DNA from: an uncultured Pelagibacteraceae bacterium
GTDB taxonomy: Bacteria; Pseudomonadota; Alphaproteobacteria; Pelagibacterales; Pelagibacteraceae
Reading direction: 5' to 3'
Assembly (NCBI GenBank): GCA_902557215.1
Contig: CACDZM010000001.1
Coordinates: 1 to 64,000, forward strand
Length of the DNA: 64,000 nucleotides
Position numbers and translations under genes: made by a program. A model generated the notes under the pieces. That model saw nothing but the letters and a program-made list of their open reading frames with translations, did not search any database and was not told the origin of the DNA. Below, piece by piece: positions 1 to 10,234 of the stretch. Each line of letters opens with the position of its first letter. Within the stretch, counting starts at the first letter, position 1.

Positions 1-80
1 TCAGAGTTAGAATTAAAAGTAAAAAAAATAAAATTTTCACTTTTAAAATTATAAAGAATTAAAGACTAATTACTAATTTA
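1..80. other. left-edge AT-rich non-coding stretch
   Basis: The first 80 bases lie downstream of the stop codon of the minus-strand solute-binding-protein gene. They are almost entirely A/T. I see no convincing hairpin followed by a U-tract on either strand and no coding signal. The neighbouring gene to the left is outside the window. Confidence 0.5.
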
Positions 81-848
81 TTATAAGCTTTTTAGATTAT
101 ATTTGGCTAGCAAACTAGTAAAGAAGCCCGAAGATTTTTTCTTTTTAATCCACTCGTTTACATAGGTATTCCATTTATCATCACCTTTTGGAACCATCAT
201 AGCTAAAAAAGCAGGATTTTTTTCTCCGTCTGGCACTATTGCTAATTGTGGATATTTTATAACTAATTTATTTGCTTCAGTAGAGCTGGTAATATTTCCA
301 TCAGCTCTACCAGCTAAAACTTCTTGAAAATCTCTTGCAGGAGCCTCAACAGAGTTTAATTTAGATTTAGGAAAGAATTCTTTTGCTTTTTCTTCTTGAG
401 ATGTGCCAAGCGTTGTTGCTATCGTTACATCATTGTTATTAAGAGAATCCCAAGTGGGAAACTTTTTCAAATTTTTTTTAAGTACAAGTGGAACTGTTCC
501 ATATTTGTAATAAGTATCTGTAAACCCTGCTACCTTAGCTCTCTTAGGAGTCTTAGTTACACTTGTTGAAATATCGTATCTTGACGATGTTATACCTGAG
601 ACAATGGTTTTCCATTCTGCTGGAACAAATTCAATTTTTACACCCATATCTTTAGCTAATTCGTTCATAACATCAATATCAAAACCTTTATATTTATTTG
701 TTGCTGGATCTTTGACTGTCATAGGATCCCAATCTCCAGTAGTTCCAACTTTTAATACTCCAGAAGATTTGATTTTGTCTAAATTTGACTCTGCACTAAG
801 AGAAAATGGTAAAAGGACAAATAATAATAAAGCAAATATTTTATTCAT
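81..848 (-). CDS. periplasmic amino-acid-type solute-binding protein (family 3)
   Basis: This is a periplasmic binding protein of the bacterial extracellular solute-binding family 3, the family that also includes cyclohexadienyl dehydratase (PheC). I place the start at an internal ATG at 846-848, because the protein then begins with a clean signal peptide (residues 1-19, ending SLSA) and mature protein of about 236 residues. The extended reading from 905 would put 19 unlikely residues in front and overlap soxG. Family motifs are visible: LKVGTTGDW near the mature N-terminus and [16 protein letters not shown] in lobe 1. It follows soxG by 34 bp on the same strand, so it may be co-transcribed with the sarcosine oxidase genes. 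No permease or ATPase gene is adjacent, so the ligand is unknown. A PheC-like enzyme is the main alternative. Confidence 0.75.
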   Translation of the reverse strand: MNKIFALLLFVLLPFSLSAESNLDKIKSSGVLKVGTTGDWDPMTVKDPATNKYKGFDIDVMNELAKDMGVKIEFVPAEWKTIVSGITSSRYDISTSVTKTPKRAKVAGFTDTYYKYGTVPLVLKKNLKKFPTWDSLNNNDVTIATTLGTSQEEKAKEFFPKSKLNSVEAPARDFQEVLAGRADGNITSSTEANKLVIKYPQLAIVPDGEKNPAFLAMMVPKGDDKWNTYVNEWIKKKKSSGFFTSLLAKYNLKSL

Positions 849-882
849 ATCTATTAATAGCTGATTTAAAAAAAAATTGTGT

Positions 883-1446
883 CTATAATCTTGACGCACT
901 GTCATTTATCCAAGATAATAAATGCTGTGCAAATGAGCGTCTAACAAATAGATTAACGTCACTCTCATTCTGATTATGAATAATTACGTCAATTTTAGCT
1001 AGAATTGTCTGTGTAACTGATCCTCTTTTTTTTCTAAATTCGTTAAAATTGAATGGGCAGCCACTTTCAAACAAATTATATACTTTATCACCTTTAAAAT
1101 TTATTAATATAAATTGGTCTGAAACATCGGTTATAGCTCCAAGATTAAGCTTGGAGATATTTTTATAAAGTAATTTTTCAATTTCATAATCGTTGATATC
1201 ATTTCTAACAATTTTATTAGAGTAAACCATCCATTCATCGGGACTTAACCATAAAGCCGTTAGATCTTCACCTTGTGTGGAAGTGTTAGGTTTTGTAGGT
1301 AAAAGCATATTTAAAGATTTTCCAATAGTTGAAAAAAATTCTCTTTTTTTCCCTCTAATGATTAACTTGATTGTAGGTTGTACCTCTTTTATTTGAAGAT
1401 CTTGATATGATTTTTCATCTGACAAAGCTCTATTATAATTAAGCAT
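883..1446 (-). CDS. soxG: sarcosine oxidase, gamma subunit
   Basis: This is the gamma subunit of heterotetrameric sarcosine oxidase, which oxidatively demethylates sarcosine to glycine and passes the one-carbon unit to tetrahydrofolate. The 187-residue length fits the family. The [13 protein letters not shown] stretch in the middle resembles the GcvT/SoxG fold signature that places the gamma chain against the folate-binding part of the alpha chain. It overlaps the 3' end of soxA by 8 bp and is the last structural gene of soxBDAG. Sequence conservation of this subunit is always weak, so operon position carries much of the assignment. Confidence 0.85.
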   Translation of the reverse strand: MLNYNRALSDEKSYQDLQIKEVQPTIKLIIRGKKREFFSTIGKSLNMLLPTKPNTSTQGEDLTALWLSPDEWMVYSNKIVRNDINDYEIEKLLYKNISKLNLGAITDVSDQFILINFKGDKVYNLFESGCPFNFNEFRKKRGSVTQTILAKIDVIIHNQNESDVNLFVRRSFAQHLLSWINDSASRL

Positions 1447-4444
1447 TTAATCTTTTATTCTCCTTATCTAAAAAAACAGGATCTGTGACTGTTACATTAA
1501 TTTTTTTGTTTTCCATTGGAATAATTAATTTTTGTCCGAGCATATTTTTACCACCTTTCACAACACCAAGAGCTATGGATTTTTTTAGGTTAGGACTAAA
1601 ATAGCTTGAAGTAACATGACCCAACATTTCAATTGGTGATTTATTTATATCAGATACTATCTGAGAACCTTCTTCTAAAATTTCGTTTGGGTTATCGGTT
1701 AATAAACCAACTAATTGTTTTCTATCCTCCCTAATTGTATCAGATCTGTACAATGACCTTTTACCAATAAAATCATATTTCTTTTTACTTACTATCCAAT
1801 CCATTTGTAAATCAATAGGAGTCATTGTTGCATCAGTGTCTTGTCCAACAATTATGAAACCTTTTTCTGCCCTCAGCAAATGCATAGTTTCAGTTCCGTA
1901 AGGTGTAATATTATAATTTTTTCCAACCTCCATACATTTTTCCCAAACAGATTTTCCAAAATTAGCTTGAACATTGATTTCATAGCTTTGTTCACCAGTA
2001 AAACTTATTCGCATTATTCTACAATGTATTTTTCCTATCTTTGTTTTTTTAAACGACATGTGTGGAAAATTTTTATCTGAAAGATCGAGACTAGGAAATA
2101 TCTCAGAAATAATTTTTTTACTATTAGGCCCGCAAACACTTATGGTTGCTAAGTGATCTGTTACCGAAGTTAAATATACATCGAGCTCAGGCCATTCTGT
2201 TTGTAAGTAATCTTCTAACTTTCCTAAAACATTTGCAGCTCCTCCGGTGGTAGTTGTCATTAAATAGTGATTTTCACCTAAACGTGTAGTGACACCATCA
2301 TCATAAACCATACCATCTTCGTTAAGCATTAAACCGTATCTACATTTGCCAATTTGGAGTTTTGACCAGGCATTTGTATAAACACGGTTAAGAAATTCTG
2401 ATGCGTCAGTACCTTGAATATCAATTTTACCAAGGGTTGATGCATCTAATATTCCAGCACTTTCTCTAGCAGCCTTACTTTCTCTTTGAACCGCTTGAAA
2501 CATATTCTCATTATTTTTAGGATAATACCAAGCTCTTTTCCATTGACCCACATTTTCAAATTTTGCTCTGTTTTTTACATGCCATTCGTGAATTGGTGTT
2601 TTTCTATAAGCATCAAAATATTCACCAACATTTCTTCCCACAATTGTTCCAAAAGTAAGTGGAGTATATGGAGGTCTAAAAGTTGTTGTTCCAAGTTCAC
2701 CCATTTTAGCCTCTGATGTTTCAGAAATTATACCCAAAGCATGCATATTGCCTAATTTACCTTGATCTGTTCCCATTCCAGTAGTGGTATATCTTTTTAC
2801 ATGTTCAATTGATTTAAAACCCTCTCTTAAGGCTAATTTAATATCTTTGGCAGTAGCATCATTTTGATAATCGACGAATGATTTTGTTTTTCCCAAAACT
2901 TTATTAGACGGAAGAAGCCATATATTTCGTTTAAAATTGTTGTGTGAGGACAAAACATCGAAATTTTCATACACATTATTTTTAATATTGAGAAAATCTT
3001 TTAAAGATTTAGGAACATTCACCAAAATAGAGTCTAGAGTTAAATCGCCATTACATGCACCTACACTTATTTGATCTGAAGGGTAAATATTAGGGATAAA
3101 AACTTGGTCTTCATCTCTAAATTTAAGCTTTCCTCCTGATTGAGTAAATAAATGAACAGCTGGTGTCCACCCACCTGAAATACCAAGACAATCACATGAT
3201 AAGTCAATTTTTGAGCCTATAACATTTTGCCCATCTTTTGAAAGTTGCATAATAGAAATCTTATTAATTCTTTTATATCCATAAGTATTTACAATTGTAT
3301 GACCCTTAAAAATTTTAACATTATTTTTTTCTACTTCATAAATCAATTTTGAATCAACTTTTTCCCTATTGTCAACAATAGCCCCAACATTTATTCCTTT
3401 TTGAATTAAACTAATAGCTGTTTCATAAGCGCTGTCATTATTTGTAAAAAGAATATTTTTTTCACCGCAAGCAACACCAAATAAATCTGCATATTTTTTA
3501 ATTGCAGATGAAAGTAAAATTCCTGGACGATCGTTGTTGTCGAAAATAAGTGGTCTTTCAATAGATCCAGTAGCTGTAACAACTTTTTTTGCTCTTATTT
3601 TGAGCAATTTATGTCTTGTTTTATTTTTTCTTCTTTCAATTGGTAAATGATCAGTAAGATTTTCTCTAGCTAATAAATAATTGTAACCATGATAAGCTGC
3701 AACACTTGTTCTCGTTTTAATTTCTAAATTTTCAATTTTTTTGATTTCGTTAATTTCTTTTTCTAACCATGAACCTGAATTTTGATTATTAATTTTAAAA
3801 TATTCTGAGTTTTGATATATGGTAGATCCTCCAAGATAAGGTTTTTCATCAACAAGAAGTGTTTTAAAGCCGTTTTTAGCAGCTGTTTTAGCTGATATTA
3901 TTCCTGAAATACCTGCACCAATAACCAAAACATCACAATGTATATATCTGTGTTCATAAATGTCTGGATCAGCCTTAGTTGGTGATTTACCCAATCCTGC
4001 AGATTTACGTATAAAGTATTCGTATTTTTTCCAAAAACTAGCTGGCCACATAAACGTTTTATAATAAAATCCAGCTGGTAAAAGAGGGGATAAAAAATTA
4101 TTTATTCCTCCAACATCAAAATTTACACTTGGCCAACAATTTTGACTAGACGCCTCTAAACCTTCATATATTTCAACTTCAGTAGCTCTAACATTTGGTT
4201 CAGTCCAAGCAGAATTATTGTGAAGTTGCACAATAGCATTTGGCTCTTCTGAGCCAGCAGTCATAATTCCACGAGGCCTATGATATTTAAAACTTCTTCC
4301 GACAAGATGTATATCATTAGCTAGAAGTGCCGAAGCCAAGGTATCACCTTTAAAACCGTAATACAATTTCCCATTAAATTTAAAAGAAATTTTGTAAGTT
4401 TCATCAATATGTTTGCTTCTTTTAACCCTTAATTTTTTTTTCAT
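1439..4444 (-). CDS. soxA: sarcosine oxidase, alpha subunit
   Basis: This is the large catalytic subunit (1001 aa, a normal length) of heterotetrameric sarcosine oxidase. The N-terminal 2Fe-2S-ferredoxin-like fold contains GDTLASALLAN and the typical SFKYHRPRGI motif. A Rossmann dinucleotide-binding motif, VIGAGISGIISAKTAA, lies near residue 175. The C-terminal ~400 residues are a GcvT-like aminomethyltransferase domain (tetrahydrofolate site) with RESAGILDASTLGKIDIQG. The enzyme handles the last demethylation step in the glycine betaine, dimethylglycine, sarcosine, glycine route, an important source of glycine and C1 units in SAR11. It begins 5 bp after the soxD stop codon. Confidence 0.96.
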   Translation of the reverse strand: MKKKLRVKRSKHIDETYKISFKFNGKLYYGFKGDTLASALLANDIHLVGRSFKYHRPRGIMTAGSEEPNAIVQLHNNSAWTEPNVRATEVEIYEGLEASSQNCWPSVNFDVGGINNFLSPLLPAGFYYKTFMWPASFWKKYEYFIRKSAGLGKSPTKADPDIYEHRYIHCDVLVIGAGISGIISAKTAAKNGFKTLLVDEKPYLGGSTIYQNSEYFKINNQNSGSWLEKEINEIKKIENLEIKTRTSVAAYHGYNYLLARENLTDHLPIERRKNKTRHKLLKIRAKKVVTATGSIERPLIFDNNDRPGILLSSAIKKYADLFGVACGEKNILFTNNDSAYETAISLIQKGINVGAIVDNREKVDSKLIYEVEKNNVKIFKGHTIVNTYGYKRINKISIMQLSKDGQNVIGSKIDLSCDCLGISGGWTPAVHLFTQSGGKLKFRDEDQVFIPNIYPSDQISVGACNGDLTLDSILVNVPKSLKDFLNIKNNVYENFDVLSSHNNFKRNIWLLPSNKVLGKTKSFVDYQNDATAKDIKLALREGFKSIEHVKRYTTTGMGTDQGKLGNMHALGIISETSEAKMGELGTTTFRPPYTPLTFGTIVGRNVGEYFDAYRKTPIHEWHVKNRAKFENVGQWKRAWYYPKNNENMFQAVQRESKAARESAGILDASTLGKIDIQGTDASEFLNRVYTNAWSKLQIGKCRYGLMLNEDGMVYDDGVTTRLGENHYLMTTTTGGAANVLGKLEDYLQTEWPELDVYLTSVTDHLATISVCGPNSKKIISEIFPSLDLSDKNFPHMSFKKTKIGKIHCRIMRISFTGEQSYEINVQANFGKSVWEKCMEVGKNYNITPYGTETMHLLRAEKGFIIVGQDTDATMTPIDLQMDWIVSKKKYDFIGKRSLYRSDTIREDRKQLVGLLTDNPNEILEEGSQIVSDINKSPIEMLGHVTSSYFSPNLKKSIALGVVKGGKNMLGQKLIIPMENKKINVTVTDPVFLDKENKRLNA

Positions 4445-4449
4445 ATTTT

Positions 4450-4722
4450 TTAAATTGGTGGTTTTTCTCCCATCTTATATACAGCCTTTATTTCATCATT
4501 AGAAGTGTCTCTTACTATATTAAACCATTTTCTACATCCATGAATATGATTCCATCTCTCATACTGAATACCTTTAATATTCTTTCTCATAAATAAATAC
4601 TCTGCCCACTCATCGTCACTTAATTCTGTTGGTTGTTTAGGTCTTACTATATGAGCCTCACCACCAGCTTTAAATTCACTCTGCTCTCTCTCTCCACAAA
4701 AAGGACAATTAATTAGGAACAT
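4450..4722 (-). CDS. soxD: sarcosine oxidase, delta subunit
   Basis: This is the small zinc-binding delta subunit (90 aa). The N-terminal CPFCGERE knuckle (Cys6, Cys9) and the later HIHGCRKWF segment (His/Cys) supply the expected zinc ligands, and ELSDDEWAEYLFMRKN matches the family core. It overlaps the stop of soxB by one base (shared TAATG-type junction) and precedes soxA. The gene order B-D-A-G is the canonical one for this oxidase. Confidence 0.95.
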   Translation of the reverse strand: MFLINCPFCGEREQSEFKAGGEAHIVRPKQPTELSDDEWAEYLFMRKNIKGIQYERWNHIHGCRKWFNIVRDTSNDEIKAVYKMGEKPPI

Positions 4723-5975
4723 TAGTGTGCTACTGCTGCAGCACCATGTTCATCAACCAGATCACCACTCACAAATCTATTTAAGTTAAAAGCAGCGTTG
4801 AGTTTATGTGGTTCATCATTAGCTATTGTATGCGCAAATAAATCTCCAGAACCAGGTGTTGCTTTAAAACCACCAGTCCCCCAACCACAATTAAAATATA
4901 AACCTTTAATAGTTGTTTTACTGATTATTGGACTTGCATCAGGACAAATATCTACAATTCCTCCCCATTGTCTTAACATTCTCATTCTGCTGAATATTGG
5001 GTATAATTCTAAAATTGCATTTAAAGTTCCTTCAACTATATCGTGACTTCCTTTTTGAGAATAAGATACATAATCATCTGTACCAGCACCAATGACCAAT
5101 TCACCTTTATCTGATTGACTCACGTAAGCGTGGACTGCATTAGACATAACAACAGTGTCTATAATTGGTTTCACAGGCTCAGACACCAGTGCTTGTAATG
5201 GTTTACTTTCTAAAGGCAATCTCAGACCAGCCATATTAGCTATCACACTTGAATGTCCAGCTGCAACTACACCTATCTTTTTTGCTTTTATAAAGCCTTT
5301 AGTAGTATCTACTCCTTCGACTGTATCTCCATTTCTTTTAATTCCTTTGACTTCACAATTCTGAATTATATCTACACCCATTTCATCCGCACCTCTTGCG
5401 TATCCCCATGCAACTGCATCATGTCTAGCGGTTCCAGCTCTTTTTTGTAAAGTACCTCCTAAAACTGGATAACGTATATCAGGAGAAGTGTTTATGATTG
5501 GACAAAACTTTTTTACTTCTTCAGTATTTAAATAAACAGCATCAATACCATTCAATCTGTTAGCATGAGTTCTTCTTTTTAAATCTCTTACATCTTGAAG
5601 ATTATGAGCTAAATTCATCACCCCACGTTGACTAAACATAACGTTATAGTTAAGTTCTTGTGATAACCCTTCCCAAATTTTTAAAGCATGATCATATAAT
5701 CCAGCACTAGCATCCCAGAGATAGTTTGATCTTATGATGGTTGTATTTCGTCCTGTATTCCCACCGCCGATCCATCCTTTTTCTAAGACTGCGATATTTT
5801 TAATATTATGTTTTTTTGCCAAATAATACGCTGTAGCAAGGCCGTGACCACCACCACCAATAATTATCACATCATATTCTTTCTTAGGCTCAGGGTCTCG
5901 CCAAGCTCTCTGCCAATTTTCATGATTTGATATAGCGTTTTTGATCAAAGAAAAAATTGAGTACTTGTTTTTCAT
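4722..5975 (-). CDS. soxB: sarcosine oxidase, beta subunit
   Basis: This is the FAD- and FMN-binding beta subunit (417 aa), where sarcosine is oxidised. Near residue 40 the FAD motif [18 protein letters not shown] is followed by [18 protein letters not shown], characteristic of the DAO/SoxB family. [17 protein letters not shown] carries the histidine region associated with covalent FMN in this subunit. [13 protein letters not shown] near the C-terminus is also typical. It is the first gene of the operon and faces away from the tRNA-Ser gene across about 66 bp. An inverted repeat in that gap (6004-6024) is a possible control site. Confidence 0.97.
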   Translation of the reverse strand: MKNKYSIFSLIKNAISNHENWQRAWRDPEPKKEYDVIIIGGGGHGLATAYYLAKKHNIKNIAVLEKGWIGGGNTGRNTTIIRSNYLWDASAGLYDHALKIWEGLSQELNYNVMFSQRGVMNLAHNLQDVRDLKRRTHANRLNGIDAVYLNTEEVKKFCPIINTSPDIRYPVLGGTLQKRAGTARHDAVAWGYARGADEMGVDIIQNCEVKGIKRNGDTVEGVDTTKGFIKAKKIGVVAAGHSSVIANMAGLRLPLESKPLQALVSEPVKPIIDTVVMSNAVHAYVSQSDKGELVIGAGTDDYVSYSQKGSHDIVEGTLNAILELYPIFSRMRMLRQWGGIVDICPDASPIISKTTIKGLYFNCGWGTGGFKATPGSGDLFAHTIANDEPHKLNAAFNLNRFVSGDLVDEHGAAAVAH

Positions 5976-6003
5976 ATATTTTAGAATAATTACTTTAAAA
6001 AAG

Positions 6004-6024
6004 TTGATTATTCAATACAATCAA
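6004..6024. promoter_or_regulatory. inverted repeat between soxB and tRNA-Ser
   Basis: TTGATT and AATCAA arms are separated by 9 bases. The site lies in the 66-bp gap between the divergently oriented soxB and tRNA-Ser, so it could be an operator or simply overlapping promoter elements. The arms are only 6 bp and AT-rich, so chance occurrence is quite possible. Confidence 0.25.
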
Positions 6025-6041
6025 AAGTCCCATGTTTAAAT

Positions 6042-6133
6042 GGAAGAGTGGGTGAGAGGCTTAAACCAGTCGTTTGCTAAATGACCGTGCGAGGAAACTT
6101 GTACCGAGGGTTCGAATCCCTCCTCTTCCGCCA
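6042..6133 (+). tRNA. tRNA-Ser (anticodon GCU)
   Basis: The acceptor stem GGAAGAG (6042-6048) pairs with CTCTTCC (6123-6129), followed by discriminator G and an encoded CCA. The anticodon stem GTCGT/ATGAC encloses the loop TTGCTAA, giving anticodon GCT at 6076-6078 (reads AGC/AGU). The T-arm GAGGGTTCGAATCCCTC is perfect, and the long variable arm expected of a class II serine tRNA lies between them. The lytic transglycosylase gene converges on it, with its stop codon 4 bases away. Confidence 0.97.
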
Positions 6134-6136
6134 GTT

Positions 6137-8344
6137 TTAAAACAATGGATTATCCTTAAAAAAATTTTTCATACTTACTGGTTTTTGTTCTAAAATGTAA
6201 CGGTATACATTATAATTTTCCAAAACTCTTTGTACGTAATTTCTAGTTTCTTTAAATTTTATTAACTCAATCCAGTCAATATAATTTGTTTGTCCTTTTT
6301 GTGGATTTTTATTTATTCTTTTCCAATATCTAACCCTTTTTGGTCCAGCGTTGTAAGCTGCAACTGCATAAGGGTATGCTCCGTCATATTCTAAGATTAA
6401 ACCAGCAATGTAATGTGAACCTAAATTAATATTATATTCTGGATCAGTTGTGAGTCTCGATTTTGAATATGGTAGCTTAGCCTGCCTAGCAACTAATTTA
6501 GCCGTGTACGGCATTAATTGCATCAAACCTTTAGCTCCAGCGTGACTGTTTGCTTTTAGATCAAATTCACTTTCTTGCCTTATGATAGATAAAATAAAAG
6601 CAGCTTCTGGAATTTTTCTTCCATTTATATATTTTGGAGTGCTAATTATTGGATAATTAAATTTATTATGAAATCTTTTCTCGTAAGAAGCTATTTTAGA
6701 AATTTGTATGGCAAAATCAAAACGATCAATATTTGTAGCAAGTTCAGCAGCTAAAATTTCGCTTCCACTTTCAATATTATCATTAGCAAGATGCCTTAGC
6801 ATATGTTTTGCATACTTATCTTCGTCTAACTCATCTAATAAATAAATTAGTTTAACGATTTCTTTTTTAAAAAAGTAATCACGATACTTCTTATTTACCT
6901 CAAAATCATTTGAAAGCTCAAATTTTCCATTTGGATTTATTTCCATAAAAGCCAATTGACCATAATAAGTAGTTAGATAATTAGAAGCTTCAGTAAACCA
7001 TTTATTTGATAATTCTTTATATCCTAAGACCTTATAAGTTTTCCCAAGCCAATATGCTCCTCTTGCAACACTTATAGGATACCCGACATTATTATAAAAA
7101 TTTTCAAAATGATCTTTTGCTAACAAAGGATCATTCAAAAAGCTCAAGGCAATCCATCCACTCATCCATTCGGCTGCTGCAAATTCTGGACCTTCAGATA
7201 ATGAATGATTACTGCTAATTTTATATGCTAACTCGTACTTTTTTTTATAAATCAAAGATCTTGATATAATTTCTCTTTCAATCCACCACTTATCCGGTCT
7301 AACCAAGTAATCTTTTGTATTTTTTATTTTTAATAAAATTTCAACAGAACTATCGACTCGTCCTCTTTTTCTTCTCCATTTTAATCTATCGTAATTTAGA
7401 CCAGCATCATTTTTAAATTTAGTTGGCACTTTTGATATAGCATTATCGACACCATATGATCTGCTCATCAATAATTGTCTTGCATTATATAAAAGTTCAT
7501 ATTCTTTAGGTAAATATCTTAATAATCGTTTTAAATCCCAATACTTATTATTCCATGCTAGATAATCAGCCCTCTTTATGTAATCATTAGCATTAAGATA
7601 TTTCTTAAATTTTTTTCTATAGTATCTTAGTTCGGACTTGGTTAATTCTGCTGTAATCCACCCCTCTTTAACTAGACTCAAACCTTTTTCTTTTTCACCA
7701 GTTAAGATATAACTTTCCCCAAGTATCATTTTTCCAAATCCACTTAATGGTTCAGAAGAGCCATACCAATTAATAATTTTTTTTGGAGAAATTTTATCTG
7801 TCGAAAGCTTATGTTCAGCTAAATATTTTACTCTACCAATTCTCGGGTAATCTTCATTTTTATCAATAAAAGTTCTATAATCGTAATATGATGCTTGATT
7901 ACCCTTTGTAAGAAGGTGTCTCCATTGTATAAAATTATAAATTGATTTATCTTTAGCTTTTTTTGCAGTTTTTAAAGCCGCTGTCCATTTTGCTTTTTTC
8001 ATTTCTGAAATAGCTTTATTTGCTAAGCTAAAATCTTTTTTATTATAGTATTTTGATATTTTAATATTTTTAGGTTTTTCAGATCCTGCTATAAGAGGCT
8101 TTTTCTTAGGGAGTATAAAGTTTATTTTTATATCCTGTTTTGCAATGTCCTCTTTCTTAATTTCCTTTTTTTGAGTTTTTTTAATTGGTTTCGGTAATGG
8201 CTTTAGCACATCTATTAACAATTTTTTCTCAGTTTCTTCTGTGGTTTGAGATGGCTTAATTAGAGGAATTATATCGGATATAGCTATATTAGTTAGACAG
8301 ACAAGAGGAAACAAAACTATTAAAAATAGTATTTTTTTTAACAT
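6137..8344 (-). CDS. slt: soluble lytic murein transglycosylase
   Basis: This is a periplasmic peptidoglycan-cleaving transglycosylase (735 aa). A hydrophobic signal peptide occupies about residues 1-24, followed by a Lys/Pro-rich linker, then a long all-helical region of the type that forms the Slt70 superhelix. The C-terminal SLT domain (about 585-700) has the catalytic glutamate in IRQESEF (Glu591), then GAKGLMQLMPYTA and AVAAYNAGPKRV, all hallmark motifs. It is divergent from dapA with only 42 bp between the start codons, so both promoters must fit in or overlap that gap. Confidence 0.92.
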   Translation of the reverse strand: MLKKILFLIVLFPLVCLTNIAISDIIPLIKPSQTTEETEKKLLIDVLKPLPKPIKKTQKKEIKKEDIAKQDIKINFILPKKKPLIAGSEKPKNIKISKYYNKKDFSLANKAISEMKKAKWTAALKTAKKAKDKSIYNFIQWRHLLTKGNQASYYDYRTFIDKNEDYPRIGRVKYLAEHKLSTDKISPKKIINWYGSSEPLSGFGKMILGESYILTGEKEKGLSLVKEGWITAELTKSELRYYRKKFKKYLNANDYIKRADYLAWNNKYWDLKRLLRYLPKEYELLYNARQLLMSRSYGVDNAISKVPTKFKNDAGLNYDRLKWRRKRGRVDSSVEILLKIKNTKDYLVRPDKWWIEREIISRSLIYKKKYELAYKISSNHSLSEGPEFAAAEWMSGWIALSFLNDPLLAKDHFENFYNNVGYPISVARGAYWLGKTYKVLGYKELSNKWFTEASNYLTTYYGQLAFMEINPNGKFELSNDFEVNKKYRDYFFKKEIVKLIYLLDELDEDKYAKHMLRHLANDNIESGSEILAAELATNIDRFDFAIQISKIASYEKRFHNKFNYPIISTPKYINGRKIPEAAFILSIIRQESEFDLKANSHAGAKGLMQLMPYTAKLVARQAKLPYSKSRLTTDPEYNINLGSHYIAGLILEYDGAYPYAVAAYNAGPKRVRYWKRINKNPQKGQTNYIDWIELIKFKETRNYVQRVLENYNVYRYILEQKPVSMKNFFKDNPLF

Positions 8345-8386
8345 AATCTTTAGTATATGAATCTACAATCTATGTTATAAGTATTT

Positions 8387-9268
8387 ATGTTTAAAGGTTC
8401 AAATGTTGCTTTAGTCACTCCTTTTAAAAACGGTAAACTTGATGATGCTAGTTATATCAAGTTAATTCATTTTCACATTAAAAATGGGACAAATGGTTTA
8501 GTTCCAGCTGGAACAACAGGAGAATCACCGACATTAAGCCATGAAGAGCACGAAAGAGTTATAGAATTGTGTGTTAAAGAGAGTGATGGCAAATTACCTG
8601 TAATTGCAGGCACAGGATCAAATTCTACTGAGGAGGCTATATCTCTTACTTCTCATGCAGAAAGAATTGGAGCTAACGGTGCTTTAATAGTTACACCTTA
8701 TTATAATAAGCCAACCCAAGAGGGACTTTATCAACATTATAAAGCAATAAATGATAAATGTGGCATTCCAATTATTATTTATAATATTCCAGGAAGATCG
8801 GTAATAGATATGTCAGTCGACACTATGGCAAGATTATTTGAGCTTAAAAATATAGTTGGTGTCAAGGATGCAACGGGAGACTTAAATAGAGTAAACGAAA
8901 CTTTAAAAAAATTAGGTAAAGATTTTATTCAACTTACTGGAAATGATGATAATGCTTTGGAATTTAATTTAAGAGGAGGGGTAGGCTCAATAAGTGTTAC
9001 TGCCAACATTGCTCCAAAGTATTGTTCAGAATTTCAAAAGTTTTCAATTTTAACTGATGAAAAATCTAAACTCGAAGCAGAAAAAATTGATAAAATTTTA
9101 CAACCAGTTCATCATTCGATGTTTATAGAAAGCAATCCTAGCCCTGTTAAATATGCAGCAAAACTATTAGGTTTATGTGATGATGAGGTTAGACTTCCTA
9201 TGGTAAAAGTTACAGAGGCTACAAAAAAAATAGTTGAGGGTGCCTTAAAGTCTGCAAAATTGATTTAA
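8387..9268 (+). CDS. dapA: 4-hydroxy-tetrahydrodipicolinate synthase
   Basis: DapA condenses pyruvate with aspartate semialdehyde in lysine and diaminopimelate synthesis. All active-site elements are visible: Thr43-Thr44 in AGTTGES, the tyrosine of [10 protein letters not shown] (Tyr132), and the Schiff-base lysine in GVKDATGD (Lys160). At 293 aa it has the normal length. It is the first gene of a long plus-strand run; its stop codon overlaps the smpB start by one base. Confidence 0.97.
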   Translation: MFKGSNVALVTPFKNGKLDDASYIKLIHFHIKNGTNGLVPAGTTGESPTLSHEEHERVIELCVKESDGKLPVIAGTGSNSTEEAISLTSHAERIGANGALIVTPYYNKPTQEGLYQHYKAINDKCGIPIIIYNIPGRSVIDMSVDTMARLFELKNIVGVKDATGDLNRVNETLKKLGKDFIQLTGNDDNALEFNLRGGVGSISVTANIAPKYCSEFQKFSILTDEKSKLEAEKIDKILQPVHHSMFIESNPSPVKYAAKLLGLCDDEVRLPMVKVTEATKKIVEGALKSAKLI

Positions 9269-9738
9269 TGCGTAAAAAAACCAATGTTGGTTCAAAAATA
9301 ATTTGCCTTAATCGTAAAGCAAGCTTTAACTATTTTTTTGAAGATCTTTTAGAAGCAGGAATTGTTCTTAAAGGATCAGAAATAAAATCAATCAGAAATG
9401 GTAAAGTAAATATTGCAGACTCTTATGCTGTGGAAAAAAATGGTGAAATAGTTTTGATAAATTCGCATATAGCATCTTACAAACAAGCAAGTTACTCAAA
9501 TCATAGTCCCTTGGATGAGAGAAAGTTGTTATTGAATAAAAGAGAAATCAATAAACTAATTGGAAAAACACAGAGAGAGGGTTTTACTTTGGTCCCCACT
9601 AAGATGTATTTCAAAAAGGGCAAAGCCAAAATTGAGCTCGCAGTTGCAAAAGGTAAAAAACAGTTTGATAAGAGAAGTGTTAAAAAAGATAGAGATTGGA
9701 GTCGAACTAAAGCAAGATATATTAGAAAGTCGAGCTGA
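9268..9738 (+). CDS. smpB: SsrA-binding protein
   Basis: SmpB binds tmRNA and delivers it to stalled ribosomes for trans-translation. The 156 aa protein shows [23 protein letters not shown] and [24 protein letters not shown] (in two parts), plus the terminal [14 protein letters not shown] tail that inserts into the decoding centre. The dapA-smpB order is common in Alphaproteobacteria. The ssrA (tmRNA) gene itself is not in this window. Confidence 0.96.
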   Translation: MRKKTNVGSKIICLNRKASFNYFFEDLLEAGIVLKGSEIKSIRNGKVNIADSYAVEKNGEIVLINSHIASYKQASYSNHSPLDERKLLLNKREINKLIGKTQREGFTLVPTKMYFKKGKAKIELAVAKGKKQFDKRSVKKDRDWSRTKARYIRKSS

Positions 9739-10215
9739 ATGATTTACTTAGGTATTGGATCAAATTTAGGTGATAGAAGAAAGAATATTGAAATAGCAAA
9801 ATTTGAAATTGCTCAAAATGGAGTAAATATAATCAATTGCTCAAATTTTTACGAAAGCTTGTCTTGGCCTAACATTAACTATCCTAAATTTTTGAACATT
9901 GTATTAAGAGTAGATACCAATCTAACACCACTTGAGTTAATTAAGATTTGTAAGAATATTGAAAAATCCCTTGGTAGAAAAGAGAGTACTAGAAATGCTC
10001 CAAGAGTATGTGACATTGACATACTAGACTATAAAAAGAAGCAAATTAATAATAAAATTATTTTACCTCATCCTAGGTTACATCAAAGAAATTTCGTTCT
10101 TTTACCTTTATTTGAATTAGATAAGTCATGGATACATCCAGTTTCTAAATATCATATAAAAAAATTAATATTTTATTTACCAAATAGAGACATAAGATCT
10201 ATTAAACAAATTTAA
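9739..10215 (+). CDS. folK: 2-amino-4-hydroxy-6-hydroxymethyldihydropteridine pyrophosphokinase
   Basis: FolK transfers pyrophosphate from ATP to 6-hydroxymethyl-dihydropterin in folate synthesis. The start MIYLGIGSNLGDRRKNIE is diagnostic. RNAPRVCDIDILDY supplies the metal-binding aspartates and LPHPRLHQRNFVLLPL the family signature. The start codon follows the smpB stop immediately. folB and folP are not adjacent. Confidence 0.94.
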   Translation: MIYLGIGSNLGDRRKNIEIAKFEIAQNGVNIINCSNFYESLSWPNINYPKFLNIVLRVDTNLTPLELIKICKNIEKSLGRKESTRNAPRVCDIDILDYKKKQINNKIILPHPRLHQRNFVLLPLFELDKSWIHPVSKYHIKKLIFYLPNRDIRSIKQI

Positions 10216-10234
10216 TTTAGTGTTATAATAAGTA

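Noticed and set aside
846-905. Longer N-terminus of the solute-binding protein (start at 905)
   Set aside because: It adds 19 polar residues before a perfect signal peptide and overlaps soxG; the internal ATG at 848 is more sensible.
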